Shown one piece after another: positions 55,758 to 64,000 of a stretch of DNA of 64,000 bases (position 1 is its first letter; each line of letters starts with the position of its first letter). Made by a program: the position numbers and the translations under genes. This stretch comes from Lachnospiraceae bacterium (GTDB lineage Bacteria > Bacillota > Clostridia > Lachnospirales > Lachnospiraceae), in contig CABJAV010000001.1 of NCBI GenBank assembly GCA_902363675.1, positions 186,001 through 250,000 of the forward strand, given 5' to 3'. Under the pieces are notes generated by a model. That model was not told the origin of the DNA. It saw only the letters and a program-made list of their open reading frames with translations, and searched no databases.

Positions 55758-56944
55758 TCTGGTATCCTTATGAACAGATGAAAACAATGAAAGAACCGTA
55801 TCACATTGTAGATGCGGATGGTGTGTATTTGTATACAAAGGATCAGAAACTGATCGACTCGGTTTCTTCCTGGTGGTGCATGATTCATGGATACAAACAT
55901 CCGGAACTTACTGCAGCAATCAAAGAGCAGGCGGATCATTTCTGCCATGTGATGCTGGGTGGACTGACACATGAGCCGGTACAGAAACTTTCTGCAAAGC
56001 TGCAGGAGTTTCTGCCGGGCGATCTGGATTATTGCTTTTTCTCCGATTCCGGAAGTGTTGCGGTGGAAGTATCTTTGAAAATGGCTTTACAGTATAACAC
56101 GAACCAGGGAAGAAAGCGCCCGCTGGTGCTGGCTTTGGAACACGCATATCATGGAGATACATTTAAGGCGATGGAAGTCGGCGATGATGAAGATTATCAT
56201 TTTGCCTTTGAGGAAAAGACAGGAGTGGTACATATCCCGACAGAGATTCCGGCGCTTGAAGAAGCATTTGCAAAATATCATGATCAGTTGAATTGTTTTA
56301 TCGTTGAACCGCTTTTGCAGGGAGCAGGCGGTATGCGTATGTATGATATTTCCTTTTTGCAGAGGGCAAGAGAATTGTGTACACAGTATGATGTGCTGCT
56401 GATTTTTGATGAGGTGGCAACCGGATTCGGACGAACCGGCAACAGGTTTGTTGCAGACCTTGTGCTTCCGGATATTCTGGTGCTTGGAAAAGCACTCACC
56501 GGTGGATATATCGGTCATGCAGTTACGGTGGCAAATCACAAAGTATATAATGCTTTTTACAGCGATAATGACCGGCATGCGCTCATGCATGGCCCGACAT
56601 TTATGGGAAATGCATTGGCATGTGCAGTGGCACTCAAAGGAATTGAAATCTTTGAACGTGAAGATTACATGAGTAAAGTCAAACACATCGAGAAGATTTC
56701 GCATGAGCAGATGGACGGATTTTCCGATCCACGTATCCGGGAGGTCCGTGTGATGGGCGGATGTACCTGTGTGGAAGTTTATGATCCGGCAGATCTGGAA
56801 GGTTTTCAACAGTTTGCTTACGAGAGGGGTGTGTTCAGCCGCCCATTCCTTTCTTATATGTATTCGATGGTTCCATATATTATCGAAGATGAACAACTGA
56901 TCCGGATCTTTGATGTGATGAAAGCATGGTTTCGACGGGACTAA
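55754..56944 (+). CDS. bioA: Adenosylmethionine-8-amino-7-oxononanoate aminotransferase
   Basis: The 396-residue PLP enzyme converts 8-amino-7-oxononanoate to 7,8-diaminononanoate. It has WYPYEQM, DSVSSWWCMIHGY, DEVATGFGRTG and the PLP lysine in LVLGKALTGGY. It is last in the operon. No bioF, bioW, bioC or bioH is present, so the earlier precursor must come from elsewhere in the genome or from outside. Confidence 0.95.
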   Translation: MIWYPYEQMKTMKEPYHIVDADGVYLYTKDQKLIDSVSSWWCMIHGYKHPELTAAIKEQADHFCHVMLGGLTHEPVQKLSAKLQEFLPGDLDYCFFSDSGSVAVEVSLKMALQYNTNQGRKRPLVLALEHAYHGDTFKAMEVGDDEDYHFAFEEKTGVVHIPTEIPALEEAFAKYHDQLNCFIVEPLLQGAGGMRMYDISFLQRARELCTQYDVLLIFDEVATGFGRTGNRFVADLVLPDILVLGKALTGGYIGHAVTVANHKVYNAFYSDNDRHALMHGPTFMGNALACAVALKGIEIFEREDYMSKVKHIEKISHEQMDGFSDPRIREVRVMGGCTCVEVYDPADLEGFQQFAYERGVFSRPFLSYMYSMVPYIIEDEQLIRIFDVMKAWFRRD

Positions 56945-57098
56945 ACGTTTTCTGGAAGTATTTTCCGTTATATAAAATAGTGGCAAAGATGGTTAAAAAA
57001 GAGTATAATAAATCAGATAGTGATTATTCAGAACCAATTTGCATATTTGGATGATGCGTTTGAATAATTGCAGAAAAAATCATAACGGGAGATAAGAA

Positions 57099-58445
57099 AT
57101 GGGAAAATATTTTGGAACAGATGGATTTCGTGGAGAAGCTAACAAAGTACTGACTGCGGATCATGCATATAAAATTGGACGTTATCTTGGATGGTATTAT
57201 AATCAGAATCACAAGGGGCGTATTGTAATTGGAAAAGATACAAGAAGAAGCAGCTACATGTTTGAGTATGCGTTAGTTGCAGGAATTACCGCTTCGGGTG
57301 CGGATGCGTTTCTTCTTCATGTAACGACGACACCGAGCGTTGCCTATGTTGTACGCACCGAGAATTTTGACTGTGGAATTATGGTTTCTGCCAGTCATAA
57401 TCCATACTATGACAACGGAATCAAGGTCATGGATGGGGAAGGACACAAGATTTCCGCAGAGGTAGAAAATGCCATGGAGAAATATATCGATGGTGAGATG
57501 GGTGAACTTCCATTTGCATTGCAGGATAAGATCGGTGTGGCAAAAGATTATGCAATCGGAAGAAACCGTTATATCGGATATCTGATTTCTCTTGCAACCC
57601 GTTCCTACGATGGAATGCGTGTCGGATTGGACTGTTCAAACGGAAGTACGTTCAATATTGCCAAAAATGTTTTTGATGCATTAGGTGCCAAAACTTTTGT
57701 TGTCGGCAATGAGCCGGATGGAACAAATATCAATATGGGATGCGGATCTACGCATATTGAAAATTTGCAGAAACTCGTAAAAGAGAAGAATCTGGACTGT
57801 GGATTTGCATTTGACGGAGATGCGGACCGTTGTATCGCTGTGGATGAGAATGGAATGGAAGTGCATGGAGATTATATTCTCTATGTTTGTGGTAAATATC
57901 TCAAAGAATGCGGAAAGTTACAGAACAATACGGTTGTTGCAACGGTAATGTCCAATATGGGATTATTCAAGGCAATGAAACGTGAAAACATTGATATCTG
58001 TGTTACAACAGTTGGTGACAAGTATGTAAACGAGGCGATGGTAGCCAATGGATATGTGCTTGGAGGAGAGCAGTCCGGACATATTATTTTCAGCAAACAT
58101 GCAACAACCGGAGATGGAATCCTTACCGCATTGATGCTGATGGAAGTTATTCTTGAGAAAAAGCAGAGTCTCGGAACACTTTGCAAGGGAATGCAGATGT
58201 TCCCACAGCTTCTGAAAAATGTCCGTGTAGAAGACAAAGCCGCAGCAGTTAATCATCCACGTGTGCAGGAAGAGGTTAAGGCAATTACAGAAGCATTAGG
58301 TGATGATGGAAGAATTCTTCTCAGAGAAAGTGGAACTGAGCCGGTGGTACGTGTCATGGTAGAGGCAAAGACGGACGAACTCTGTGAGAAGTATGTCAAT
58401 CAGATGATTCATGTTATGAAGCAGGAAAATCTGATTATTGCATAG
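57099..58445 (+). CDS. glmM: Phosphoglucosamine mutase
   Basis: The 448-residue enzyme interconverts glucosamine 6-phosphate and 1-phosphate for peptidoglycan precursor synthesis. It starts GKYFGTDGFRGEAN, has the catalytic serine in VSASHNPYYDNGIK, the metal loop FDGDADRC and the C-terminal phosphate-binding RESGTEPVVR. A -10-like TATAAT is at 57004-57009. Confidence 0.93.
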   Translation: MGKYFGTDGFRGEANKVLTADHAYKIGRYLGWYYNQNHKGRIVIGKDTRRSSYMFEYALVAGITASGADAFLLHVTTTPSVAYVVRTENFDCGIMVSASHNPYYDNGIKVMDGEGHKISAEVENAMEKYIDGEMGELPFALQDKIGVAKDYAIGRNRYIGYLISLATRSYDGMRVGLDCSNGSTFNIAKNVFDALGAKTFVVGNEPDGTNINMGCGSTHIENLQKLVKEKNLDCGFAFDGDADRCIAVDENGMEVHGDYILYVCGKYLKECGKLQNNTVVATVMSNMGLFKAMKRENIDICVTTVGDKYVNEAMVANGYVLGGEQSGHIIFSKHATTGDGILTALMLMEVILEKKQSLGTLCKGMQMFPQLLKNVRVEDKAAAVNHPRVQEEVKAITEALGDDGRILLRESGTEPVVRVMVEAKTDELCEKYVNQMIHVMKQENLIIA

Positions 58446-58539
58446 CGAAAACGACTTTGTGCTATGTGAATGATTAATTGTACAAAATATATATAAAATT
58501 CATACAATTTCAACTATTATGACGAGAAAAAATATATGC

Positions 58540-58601
58540 TATAATAGCTTCACGACGTGCAGCAGAAACAGCGATCGCAAGATCCTGTTTCTGCTTTTTT
58601 T
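58540..58601 (+). terminator. Terminator hairpin with a -10 box immediately upstream
   Basis: AGCAGAAACAG (58561-58571) pairs perfectly with CTGTTTCTGCT (58585-58595). The inner GATC/GATC pairing is capped by a GCAA tetraloop, and a T-run follows. A TATAAT at 58540-58545 lies only 15 bp before the stem. The hairpin may end glmM transcription, or act as an attenuator of the next gene. Confidence 0.8.
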
Positions 58602-58633
58602 ATTCATTTTTACACAAGAAAAGGAGAATTATT

Positions 58634-59098
58634 ATGCCAAAAAACAAGTTTCAGGAAGTTATTTTTACAATTATTATGGTATTTTTTATGGTCTATGCCA
58701 TGATCTGTTACAACATTGCCTTGAACAAAGGCGGAATGACAAATGAAGTATTTTTACTTGCATTTCATGAACTGGTTATTATGGGACCGATTGCTTTTAT
58801 CCTGGATTTCTTTTTATACGGACATCTTGCAAAGAAGATTGCTTTTGGAATCATCAATCCGGCAGAGGCAAAACAATATGAAATCATTCTTGCTATTTCA
58901 TCGGTTACGGTATGCCTGATGTGTCCGACCATGAGCCTGGCTGCGACAATGTTATTCAGCAATGCGGGAAGTGAATTTGTTGCAGTGTGGTTTCAAAAGA
59001 CAGCACTGAATTTCCCAATGGCATTTTTCTGGCAGATATTTTTTGCGGGCCCGGTGGTGAGAAGAATCTTTGGCTTACTGTTTAAAAACGCAAAATAA
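58634..59098 (+). CDS. DUF2798 family membrane protein
   Basis: The 154-residue protein has four helices in two similar halves, each with the pattern seen in DUF2798 (FQEVIFTIIMVFFMVYAMICYN and AVWFQKTALNFPMAFFWQIFFAGP). No function is known. AAAAGGAG precedes the start. Confidence 0.8.
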   Translation: MPKNKFQEVIFTIIMVFFMVYAMICYNIALNKGGMTNEVFLLAFHELVIMGPIAFILDFFLYGHLAKKIAFGIINPAEAKQYEIILAISSVTVCLMCPTMSLAATMLFSNAGSEFVAVWFQKTALNFPMAFFWQIFFAGPVVRRIFGLLFKNAK

Positions 59099-59144
59099 GT
59101 GCAGAAAAGTGCATTTTAGTCATAGAATTAGTACAAAAAGCCTA

Positions 59145-59172
59145 TTGAGAAAAAACTAATGTTCTTTATAAT
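59145..59172 (+). promoter_or_regulatory. Promoter of the 59224 gene
   Basis: TTGAGA (59145-59150) and TATAAT (59167-59172), spacing 16 bp. Confidence 0.6.
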
Positions 59173-59223
59173 CATATTTGGAGTTTTATTACTAAAATAG
59201 AAGGATGAAAGGGAACAAAAGAA

Positions 59224-59721
59224 ATGGCAAAAAAATTAGTATGCAATGTAGAGAGTCAGGGAATGATGCATCAGGTAACCGTCTCTGGAAACAAAGTGAC
59301 AGTTGATGGAAATGCACCGATGAAAATCAAGGATCTGCCAAAAGAAAAGAGAAAATCAGGATCAGCAATCACAATTCCTCTCAGTCAGATGGACAGCTGT
59401 ATTCTTTACAGATCTTCTTTTACCGGAGACAGTTTAGTGCACAACGGAATTGATTGTAAGACAGGACAGCCGTTTGTGGAAGAAGTAATGCCAAAGTGGA
59501 TATGGGTATTCTGGGCAATCTATATTGCTGATTTTTTCCTGTTCTTAGGAGGAGCATTAGGTGGTGCAATCAATGCCGCTGCCGCTATCGTGACAGGAAG
59601 TATTGCAATGAAAAAGAATACAGGCACCGGAGTAAAAGTAATCCTTTGTATTGTATTCTGTGTAATTGTTACATTAGTTGAAATTCTGGGAGCTTATGCA
59701 ATTATAGGAACCAGAATGTAG
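59224..59721 (+). CDS. Hypothetical membrane protein with N-terminal soluble domain
   Basis: I do not recognise a family for this 165-residue protein. Residues 1-95 are soluble and beta-rich; two hydrophobic helices follow (about 97-135 and 140-163). A GGALGGAINAAAAIVTGSIAM stretch in the first helical region is glycine/alanine-rich. It has its own promoter and terminator, so it is probably a single-gene transcript. Confidence 0.6.
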   Translation: MAKKLVCNVESQGMMHQVTVSGNKVTVDGNAPMKIKDLPKEKRKSGSAITIPLSQMDSCILYRSSFTGDSLVHNGIDCKTGQPFVEEVMPKWIWVFWAIYIADFFLFLGGALGGAINAAAAIVTGSIAMKKNTGTGVKVILCIVFCVIVTLVEILGAYAIIGTRM

Positions 59722-59730
59722 AATTAAAGT

Positions 59731-59762
59731 CGGAAATCTCAATTGGGATTTTCGATTTTTTT
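59731..59762 (+). terminator. Terminator of the 59224 gene
   Basis: CGGAAATCTC (59731-59740) pairs with GGGATTTTCG (59745-59754) over an AATT loop, followed by a T-run. Confidence 0.8.
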
Positions 59763-59774
59763 AAAAATCGAGGG

Positions 59775-59803
59775 TTGACAATCTGAAACGAAATTCCTAT
59801 AAT
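59775..59803 (+). promoter_or_regulatory. Promoter of the riboflavin operon
   Basis: TTGACA (59775-59780) and TATAAT (59798-59803), exactly 17 bp apart, upstream of the FMN riboswitch. Confidence 0.85.
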
Positions 59804-59827
59804 TAGTCTTAATTGAACAACAACCTA

Positions 59828-59932
59828 TCTTCAGGGCAGGGTGCAATTCCCTACCGGTGGTAAAGCCCACGAGCCGCAAGGCATGATTCGGTGAAACTCC
59901 GAAGCCGACAGTACAGTCTGGATGAAAGAAGA
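59828..59932 (+). promoter_or_regulatory. FMN riboswitch (RFN element)
   Basis: The conserved blocks are all present in order: TTCAGGGCAGGGTGCAATTC, CTACCGGTGGTAAAGCC, CACGAGCC, ATTCGGTGAAACTCCGAAGCC, and GACAGTACAGTCTGGATGAAAGAAG-like ending. FMN binding should stop expression of the riboflavin genes. A hairpin with T-run at about 59960-59998 is the likely termination platform. Confidence 0.96.
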
Positions 59933-59959
59933 GGAAAGTAATATTTGTTTATTTTTGTG

Positions 59960-59998
59960 CTCTGGAATGATGTTATATCACTCCGGATTTTTTATTTT
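59960..59998 (+). terminator. Expression-platform terminator of the FMN riboswitch
   Basis: An imperfect stem formed by TCTGGA..TGA and TCA..TCCGGA is followed by TTTTTTATTTT, directly after the riboswitch aptamer. Confidence 0.7.
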
Positions 59999-60089
59999 AA
60001 AGAACAAATGGGCACAACAAATGATGTGCAGCTTTTTTATAAGTCTTGAATGGATAGATTCTGTTTGAGGCTTATTTTTTATTGTCATA

Positions 60090-60166
60090 AGGAGGGACCC
60101 TTTGGGAGGATTCCTTATGACCTACGCAGATGCCTGCGACAAAGTCGCACTGTTATGCATCTGCAC
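60090..60166 (+). repeat. 77-nt leader unit, copy 1
   Basis: This unit and 60172-60248 differ at one base and repeat with an 82-bp period. Each has AGGAGG-type ribosome sites, an ATG, and the hairpin GCAGATGC/GCATCTGC enclosing GCGAC/GTCGC. Copy 1 encodes an 18-residue peptide (60117-60173, MTYADACDKVALLCICTL). An added hairpin TCATAAGGA (60085-60093)/TCCTTATGA (60112-60120) would hide the ribosome site and start. Confidence 0.85.
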
Positions 60167-60171
60167 CTTGT

Positions 60172-60248
60172 AGGAGGGACCCTTTGGGAGGATTCCTTAT
60201 GACCAACGCAGATGCCTGCGACAAAGTCGCACTGTTATGCATCTGCAC
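60172..60248 (+). repeat. 77-nt leader unit, copy 2
   Basis: This is nearly identical to copy 1. Its small frame starts at 60199 (MTNADACDKVALL) and, lacking the copy 1 stop, continues out of frame through the ribD start to 60327 (42 residues). Translation of this frame would pass over the ribD ribosome site. Confidence 0.85.
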
Positions 60249-60263
60249 ATTAAAGGAGGAAGA

Positions 60264-61367
60264 ATGGAAGACATACAATTTATGCAGCTGGCCATCGCAC
60301 TTGCTAAAAAAGGCAAAGGCCATGTAAACCCGAATCCTCTCGTGGGTGCTGTTCTGGTCAAAGATGGGACGATCATCGGTAAAGGCTATCATGAACAGTA
60401 CGGACAGCTGCATGCAGAACGAAATGCATTAAAGGACTGTAAGGTCTCACCGGAGGGGGCGGTCCTTTATGTCACGTTAGAACCATGCAATCATCATGGA
60501 AAGACACCGCCATGTACGGAGGCGATTATCGAGAATGGGATTGCAAAGGTTGTGATCGGAACATTAGACCCGAATCCGCAGATGGCAGGAAAAAGCGTGA
60601 AGATTTTGCAGGAACATGGAATCGAAGTGGTCGTTGGCATGCTGGAAGAAGAATGCAAAGATCTGATCCGTGTGTTCCGCAAGTACATCACGACGGGCCG
60701 GCCATATGTATTGATGAAATATGCCATGACCATGGATGGAAAGATTGCAACTTATACAGGAGCATCCAAATGGATTACCGGGGAAAAGGCGCGTGCCTGT
60801 GTGCAGGAGACGCGCAATGAGTTTAGCGGAATCATGGTTGGGGTAAATACCGTATTAAAGGATGATCCGTCGCTGACCTGCAGGATGGAAAATGGAAGAA
60901 ATCCGATTCGTATTATCTGTGACACACATTTGCGCACACCGCTTCATGCGCAGGTTGTTCAGACGGCAAAAGAGGTTCCGACGTGGATCGCAACTGCTGT
61001 CACGGATACGACGAAAAAAGCACAATATGAAAATTTGGGTTGCAGGATTCTGGAAGTTCCGCAAAAAGACGGACACATTGATCTGCAGGTGCTGATGCGG
61101 CTGCTTGGGGAGGAAAATGTGGATGGAATTTTGCTGGAAGGCGGTGGAACCTTAAACTGGAGCGCACTGAGAGCAGAAATTGTAGATGCGGTGCAAACAT
61201 ATATCGCACCAAAGATTTTTGGAGGTACAGCGCAGTCACCGGTTGAAGGAGCCGGAGTCGCATTGCCGGACGAAGGCATCCGGTTAGAGAATACGCGATG
61301 CATTTCCTGTGGAGAAGACTATCGGATAGAAAGTGATGTGGTGTATACATGTTTACAGGAATCATAG
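60264..61367 (+). CDS. ribD: Bifunctional riboflavin deaminase/reductase RibD
   Basis: The 367-residue enzyme carries out the second and third steps of riboflavin synthesis. The N-terminal deaminase has zinc ligands in HAERNAL and EPCNHHGKTPPC; the C-terminal reductase (about 150-367) starts YVLMKYAMTMDGKIAT. The ATG at 60264 has AAAGGAGG; the longer frame begins in the leader repeat. ribE overlaps its end by 19 bp. Confidence 0.95.
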   Translation: MEDIQFMQLAIALAKKGKGHVNPNPLVGAVLVKDGTIIGKGYHEQYGQLHAERNALKDCKVSPEGAVLYVTLEPCNHHGKTPPCTEAIIENGIAKVVIGTLDPNPQMAGKSVKILQEHGIEVVVGMLEEECKDLIRVFRKYITTGRPYVLMKYAMTMDGKIATYTGASKWITGEKARACVQETRNEFSGIMVGVNTVLKDDPSLTCRMENGRNPIRIICDTHLRTPLHAQVVQTAKEVPTWIATAVTDTTKKAQYENLGCRILEVPQKDGHIDLQVLMRLLGEENVDGILLEGGGTLNWSALRAEIVDAVQTYIAPKIFGGTAQSPVEGAGVALPDEGIRLENTRCISCGEDYRIESDVVYTCLQES

Positions 61368-61987
61368 AAGAAGTGGGAAAAATCATGCGGATCCAAAGAA
61401 ACGGGCAGTCTGCACAACTGATTATTTCGGCGCAAAAGATACTCGAAGATATCAAAGAGGGTGACAGTATTGCCGTCAATGGAATCTGTCTGACGGCAAC
61501 GAGCTATACGGCAAACTCTTTTACTGCGGATGTCATGCATGAGACATTGGACCGTACCGCACTGGGAACGTTAAAGGCTGGAAGTCAGGTGAATCTGGAG
61601 CGGGCTATGGCAGCAAACGGAAGATTTGGCGGTCATATCGTAGCGGGGCATATCGATGGAACCGGAACGATCACAGGAATCCGCAAGGACAGTAATGCAG
61701 TGTGGTATACCATTGGTACTACAGAAAAAATAACAAAATATATCGTTGAAAAAGGCTCCATTGCAATCGATGGAATCAGCCTTACTGTCGCAAAGGTGGA
61801 TGCAAAAAGTTTTGCGGTGTCGGTTATTCCACACACGTTGGAAAAAACCGCATTGGCAGGCAAAAAGTTACAGGATACGGTCAATCTTGAAAATGATTGC
61901 ATCGGAAAATATGTAGAAAAATTTGTGACAGAAAGTAAAAAGGAAACTGGAATTACCAGAGAATTTCTTTTAAAGAATGGCTACTAA
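61349..61987 (+). CDS. ribE: Riboflavin synthase, alpha chain
   Basis: The 212-residue enzyme joins two lumazine molecules to form riboflavin. It starts [12 protein letters not shown] and contains two lumazine-binding repeats (about 1-97 and 98-200), with [16 protein letters not shown] and [16 protein letters not shown] as the matching blocks. It overlaps ribD. Confidence 0.95.
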   Translation: MFTGIIEEVGKIMRIQRNGQSAQLIISAQKILEDIKEGDSIAVNGICLTATSYTANSFTADVMHETLDRTALGTLKAGSQVNLERAMAANGRFGGHIVAGHIDGTGTITGIRKDSNAVWYTIGTTEKITKYIVEKGSIAIDGISLTVAKVDAKSFAVSVIPHTLEKTALAGKKLQDTVNLENDCIGKYVEKFVTESKKETGITREFLLKNGY

Positions 61988-62001
61988 AAGGAGGAATTAC
62001 G

Positions 62002-63207
62002 ATGGATTTTGAAAATGTAAAAAAAGCCATAAAGGCGTTGCAGGAAGGAAAAATCATTCTGGTCACAGACGATGAGGACCGGGAAAATGAGGGAGATCTC
62101 ATCTGTTCCGCAGAAAGTGCAACAACGGAGAATGTGAATTTTATTGCTACTTATGCGAAAGGATTGATCTGTACACCGATGAGCCGGGAAATTGCACAGA
62201 AGCTTATGTTTGATCCGATGGTAGCAAATAATACGGATAATCACGAGACGGCTTTTACCGTATCGGTTGATTATAAAGATACTACGACCGGCATATCCGC
62301 AGAGGAAAGAGGACTGACCGCCCGGATGTGTGTAGCGGAAGATGTCAGACCTGCCGATTTTCGCAGACCGGGACATATGTTTCCGCTGATCGCAAAAGAT
62401 GGTGGCGTTCTTGAACGGAACGGCCACACGGAGGCAACTGTGGATCTCATGCGGCTGGCAGGTTTAAAACCATGTGGGCTCTGCTGTGAAATTATGCGGG
62501 AAGATGGAACCATGATGCGGGCAGAAGAACTGCATGCATTTGCAAAGGAGCATAAACTGCCATACATGACGATCAAGGAGTTACAGGAATATCGGAAAGT
62601 TCATGAAAAACTGGTGGAATGCGTATCTGTTGTTAAAATGCCGACAAAATATGGAAATTTCATGGCACATTGTTATATCAACAAATTGACCGGAGAACAT
62701 CATGTGGCACTTGTCATGGGCGAGATTGCGGATGGAGAGAATGTGCTTTGCCGTGTGCATTCAGAGTGCCTGACCGGAGATGTGTTCGGTTCGTTACGGT
62801 GTGACTGTGGACAGCAGTTTGATGCAGCAATGAAAATGATAGCGGCCGAGGGCAGAGGCGTTCTTTTGTATATGCGCCAGGAGGGCCGTGGCATTGGTCT
62901 GGTGAACAAGTTAAAGGCCTATCATCTGCAGGATAACGGCATGGATACTTTAGATGCCAATCTGGCACTGGGCTTTGCAGGAGATCTGCGTGAATATTAC
63001 ACCGGTGCACAGATTCTGCGGGATCTCGGAATTCATTCACTGGAACTTCTTACAAACAATCCGGATAAGGTTTACCAGCTTGAAGATTACGGAATGACCA
63101 TTGCAAAACGTGTGCCGATTGAAATGGAAGCAACAAAATATGACAGATTTTACCTGAAAACAAAACAGGCCCGTATGGGACATATTTTAAATGCGATTGA
63201 TGCTTAA
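62002..63207 (+). CDS. ribBA: Bifunctional DHBP synthase/GTP cyclohydrolase II RibBA
   Basis: The 401-residue fusion makes both riboflavin precursors. The first 200 residues are DHBP synthase ([23 protein letters not shown]). The rest is GTP cyclohydrolase II, with zinc cysteines in [17 protein letters not shown] and the RQEGRGIGL motif. AAAGGAGG lies upstream. Confidence 0.96.
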   Translation: MDFENVKKAIKALQEGKIILVTDDEDRENEGDLICSAESATTENVNFIATYAKGLICTPMSREIAQKLMFDPMVANNTDNHETAFTVSVDYKDTTTGISAEERGLTARMCVAEDVRPADFRRPGHMFPLIAKDGGVLERNGHTEATVDLMRLAGLKPCGLCCEIMREDGTMMRAEELHAFAKEHKLPYMTIKELQEYRKVHEKLVECVSVVKMPTKYGNFMAHCYINKLTGEHHVALVMGEIADGENVLCRVHSECLTGDVFGSLRCDCGQQFDAAMKMIAAEGRGVLLYMRQEGRGIGLVNKLKAYHLQDNGMDTLDANLALGFAGDLREYYTGAQILRDLGIHSLELLTNNPDKVYQLEDYGMTIAKRVPIEMEATKYDRFYLKTKQARMGHILNAIDA

Positions 63208-63222
63208 TAGTTTAAATGATAG

Positions 63223-63249
63223 TGTCAAGTTTTTTATGAAAACCTGACA
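63223..63249 (+). promoter_or_regulatory. Hairpin between ribBA and ribH
   Basis: TGTCA, one unpaired base, and GTTTT (63223-63233) pair with AAAAC, one base, and TGACA (ending 63249). It could tune mRNA stability or partial termination before ribH. Confidence 0.5.
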
Positions 63250-63269
63250 TTCAATAAAGGAGGATAAAA

Positions 63270-63737
63270 ATGAGAACATTAGAAGGAAAACTTGTATCAG
63301 AAAACGGGATTAAGGTTGGTATTGTAGCAGCCAGATTCAATGAATTTATTACATCCAAACTGGTAGGTGGTGCATTGGATGGATTAAAAAGAGAGAATGT
63401 AAAGGACGAAGATATTGATGTGGCATGGGTGCCGGGCGCTTTTGAGATTCCGCTGATTGCTTCAAAGATGGCAAAAAGCAGAAAGTATGATGCAATCATC
63501 TGTGTCGGAGCCGTGATCAGAGGCAGCACAAGTCACTACGATTATGTATGCAGTGAAGTGTCAAAAGGCATTGCACAGGTTTCACTTGCCAATGATCTTC
63601 CGGTCATGTTCGGAGTCCTTACCACAGATACGATTGAACAGGCCATTGAGCGCGCTGGAACCAAAGCCGGTAATAAAGGATTTGAATGTGCGCAGGGTGC
63701 CATTGAGATGGTAAATCTGATCCGTGAAATTGGGTAA
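63270..63737 (+). CDS. ribH: 6,7-dimethyl-8-ribityllumazine synthase
   Basis: The 155-residue enzyme condenses the two RibBA/RibD-derived precursors to lumazine and forms large capsids in related species. Motifs are [47 protein letters not shown] and [12 protein letters not shown]. It ends the riboflavin operon. AAAGGAGG precedes the start. Confidence 0.96.
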   Translation: MRTLEGKLVSENGIKVGIVAARFNEFITSKLVGGALDGLKRENVKDEDIDVAWVPGAFEIPLIASKMAKSRKYDAIICVGAVIRGSTSHYDYVCSEVSKGIAQVSLANDLPVMFGVLTTDTIEQAIERAGTKAGNKGFECAQGAIEMVNLIREIG

Positions 63738-63770
63738 TGAAATTTTTATTGTGTTGTAGTATAATTAGCA

Positions 63771-64000
63771 ATGTTACTTGAAAAAATAGATAATTGGAAC
63801 AGAGCAATGATACAACACAATCAGTTATATTTTATGCATGCAAAAGATTCGGACAAGGAAGAAATTTTAGCCTTATATCATTCCCTTGTGGGAACCGAAT
63901 ACTGCGCATGGACCCAGGAGTATCCTGGAGAAAAAGAATTTGCATATGACATGGGAAGAGATGCGCTATTTTGTCTGAAGAATGACAAGGGAGAAATCGT
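63771..64000 (+). CDS. Probable GNAT acetyltransferase, 3' end outside window
   Basis: The frame runs from an ATG at 63771 off the end of the window. LYFMHAKDSDKEEILALYHSLVGTEYCAW looks like the first strand and helix of a GNAT-fold N-acetyltransferase. A TATAAT at 63760-63765 is only five bases before this ATG, so translation may really begin at the ATG at 63807, which has a weak GGAACAGAG ahead of it. Substrate unknown. Confidence 0.55.
   Translation, partial: MLLEKIDNWNRAMIQHNQLYFMHAKDSDKEEILALYHSLVGTEYCAWTQEYPGEKEFAYDMGRDALFCLKNDKGEI

Noticed and set aside
56087-56986. 299-codon minus-strand frame opposite bioA
   Set aside because: Shadow of bioA, whose motifs and operon position are clear.
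60090-60248. CRISPR array
   Set aside because: Only two 77-nt units with a 5-bp gap; no spacers and no cas genes.

Overview
The window looks like chromosome from an anaerobic gut member of the Lachnospiraceae (Bacillota, Clostridia). The basis is a moderately AT-rich genome with AGGAGG-type ribosome sites and TTGACA/TATAAT promoters, a T-box and an FMN riboswitch, ATP-type PEP carboxykinase, a bioYBDA biotin operon, a selenium-dependent molybdenum hydroxylase maturation cluster, and a glycyl radical enzyme. I cannot assign a genus from sequence alone. No rRNA, tRNA, CRISPR array, prophage or transposase gene was seen.

Layout. 0-7 kb: end of a HAD-like gene cut by the window edge, an AI-2E-type permease, tRNA t6A dehydratase (tcdA), a MATE pump on the minus strand, an AraC regulator and a Lon-like AAA+ ATPase with no protease domain. 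6.9-19.1 kb: a long plus-strand block for the labile-selenium/molybdenum cofactor trait (yqeC, moaC, mogA, selD, yedF, a cysteine desulfurase homologue, a DUF3343 carrier, yqeB, a MoeA-like protein, moaA, MOSC, xdhC, modABC). Two related long imperfect hairpin elements lie at 12.54-13.0 kb and 19.1-19.6 kb, in opposite orientations, bracketing the second half of this block. 19.7-30.2 kb: pckA, a YitT protein, nudC, a BMP lipoprotein paired with a chemoreceptor, a MATE pump, a cupin, a gene-free stretch with its own promoter and terminator (candidate structured RNA of about 550 nt), a HAD phosphatase and yqeY.

30.7-42.3 kb: an AT-rich surface polysaccharide cluster (initiating sugar-phosphate transferase, five transferase-like proteins including two DUF4422 paralogues, a polymerase candidate, a Wzx flippase). 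It also carries an unassigned glycyl radical enzyme and its radical SAM activase, placed on either side of the flippase. 42.4-51.2 kb: a VOC protein, a two-gene Septu (PtuA/PtuB) anti-phage system, VanZ, an AEC transporter, a voltage-gated-type K+ channel, a diguanylate cyclase, a GH13 enzyme and a YihY/BrkB protein. 51.2-64 kb: T-box-controlled cstA, a biotin operon with two BirA-like operators, glmM, two small membrane proteins, an FMN riboswitch, a tandemly duplicated 77-nt leader unit, ribD-ribE-ribBA-ribH, and the start of a probable GNAT acetyltransferase.

Working together: ModABC imports molybdate, MoaA/MoaC/MogA/MoeA-like build the cofactor, and SelD with YedF, the desulfurase homologue, DUF3343, YqeB, YqeC and XdhC are expected to selenate and insert it into a molybdenum hydroxylase that is not in the window. 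The observations I would follow up first are the polysaccharide-linked glycyl radical enzyme, the paired long hairpin elements with compensatory changes, and the orphan RNA-like transcription unit at 28.4-29.0 kb.
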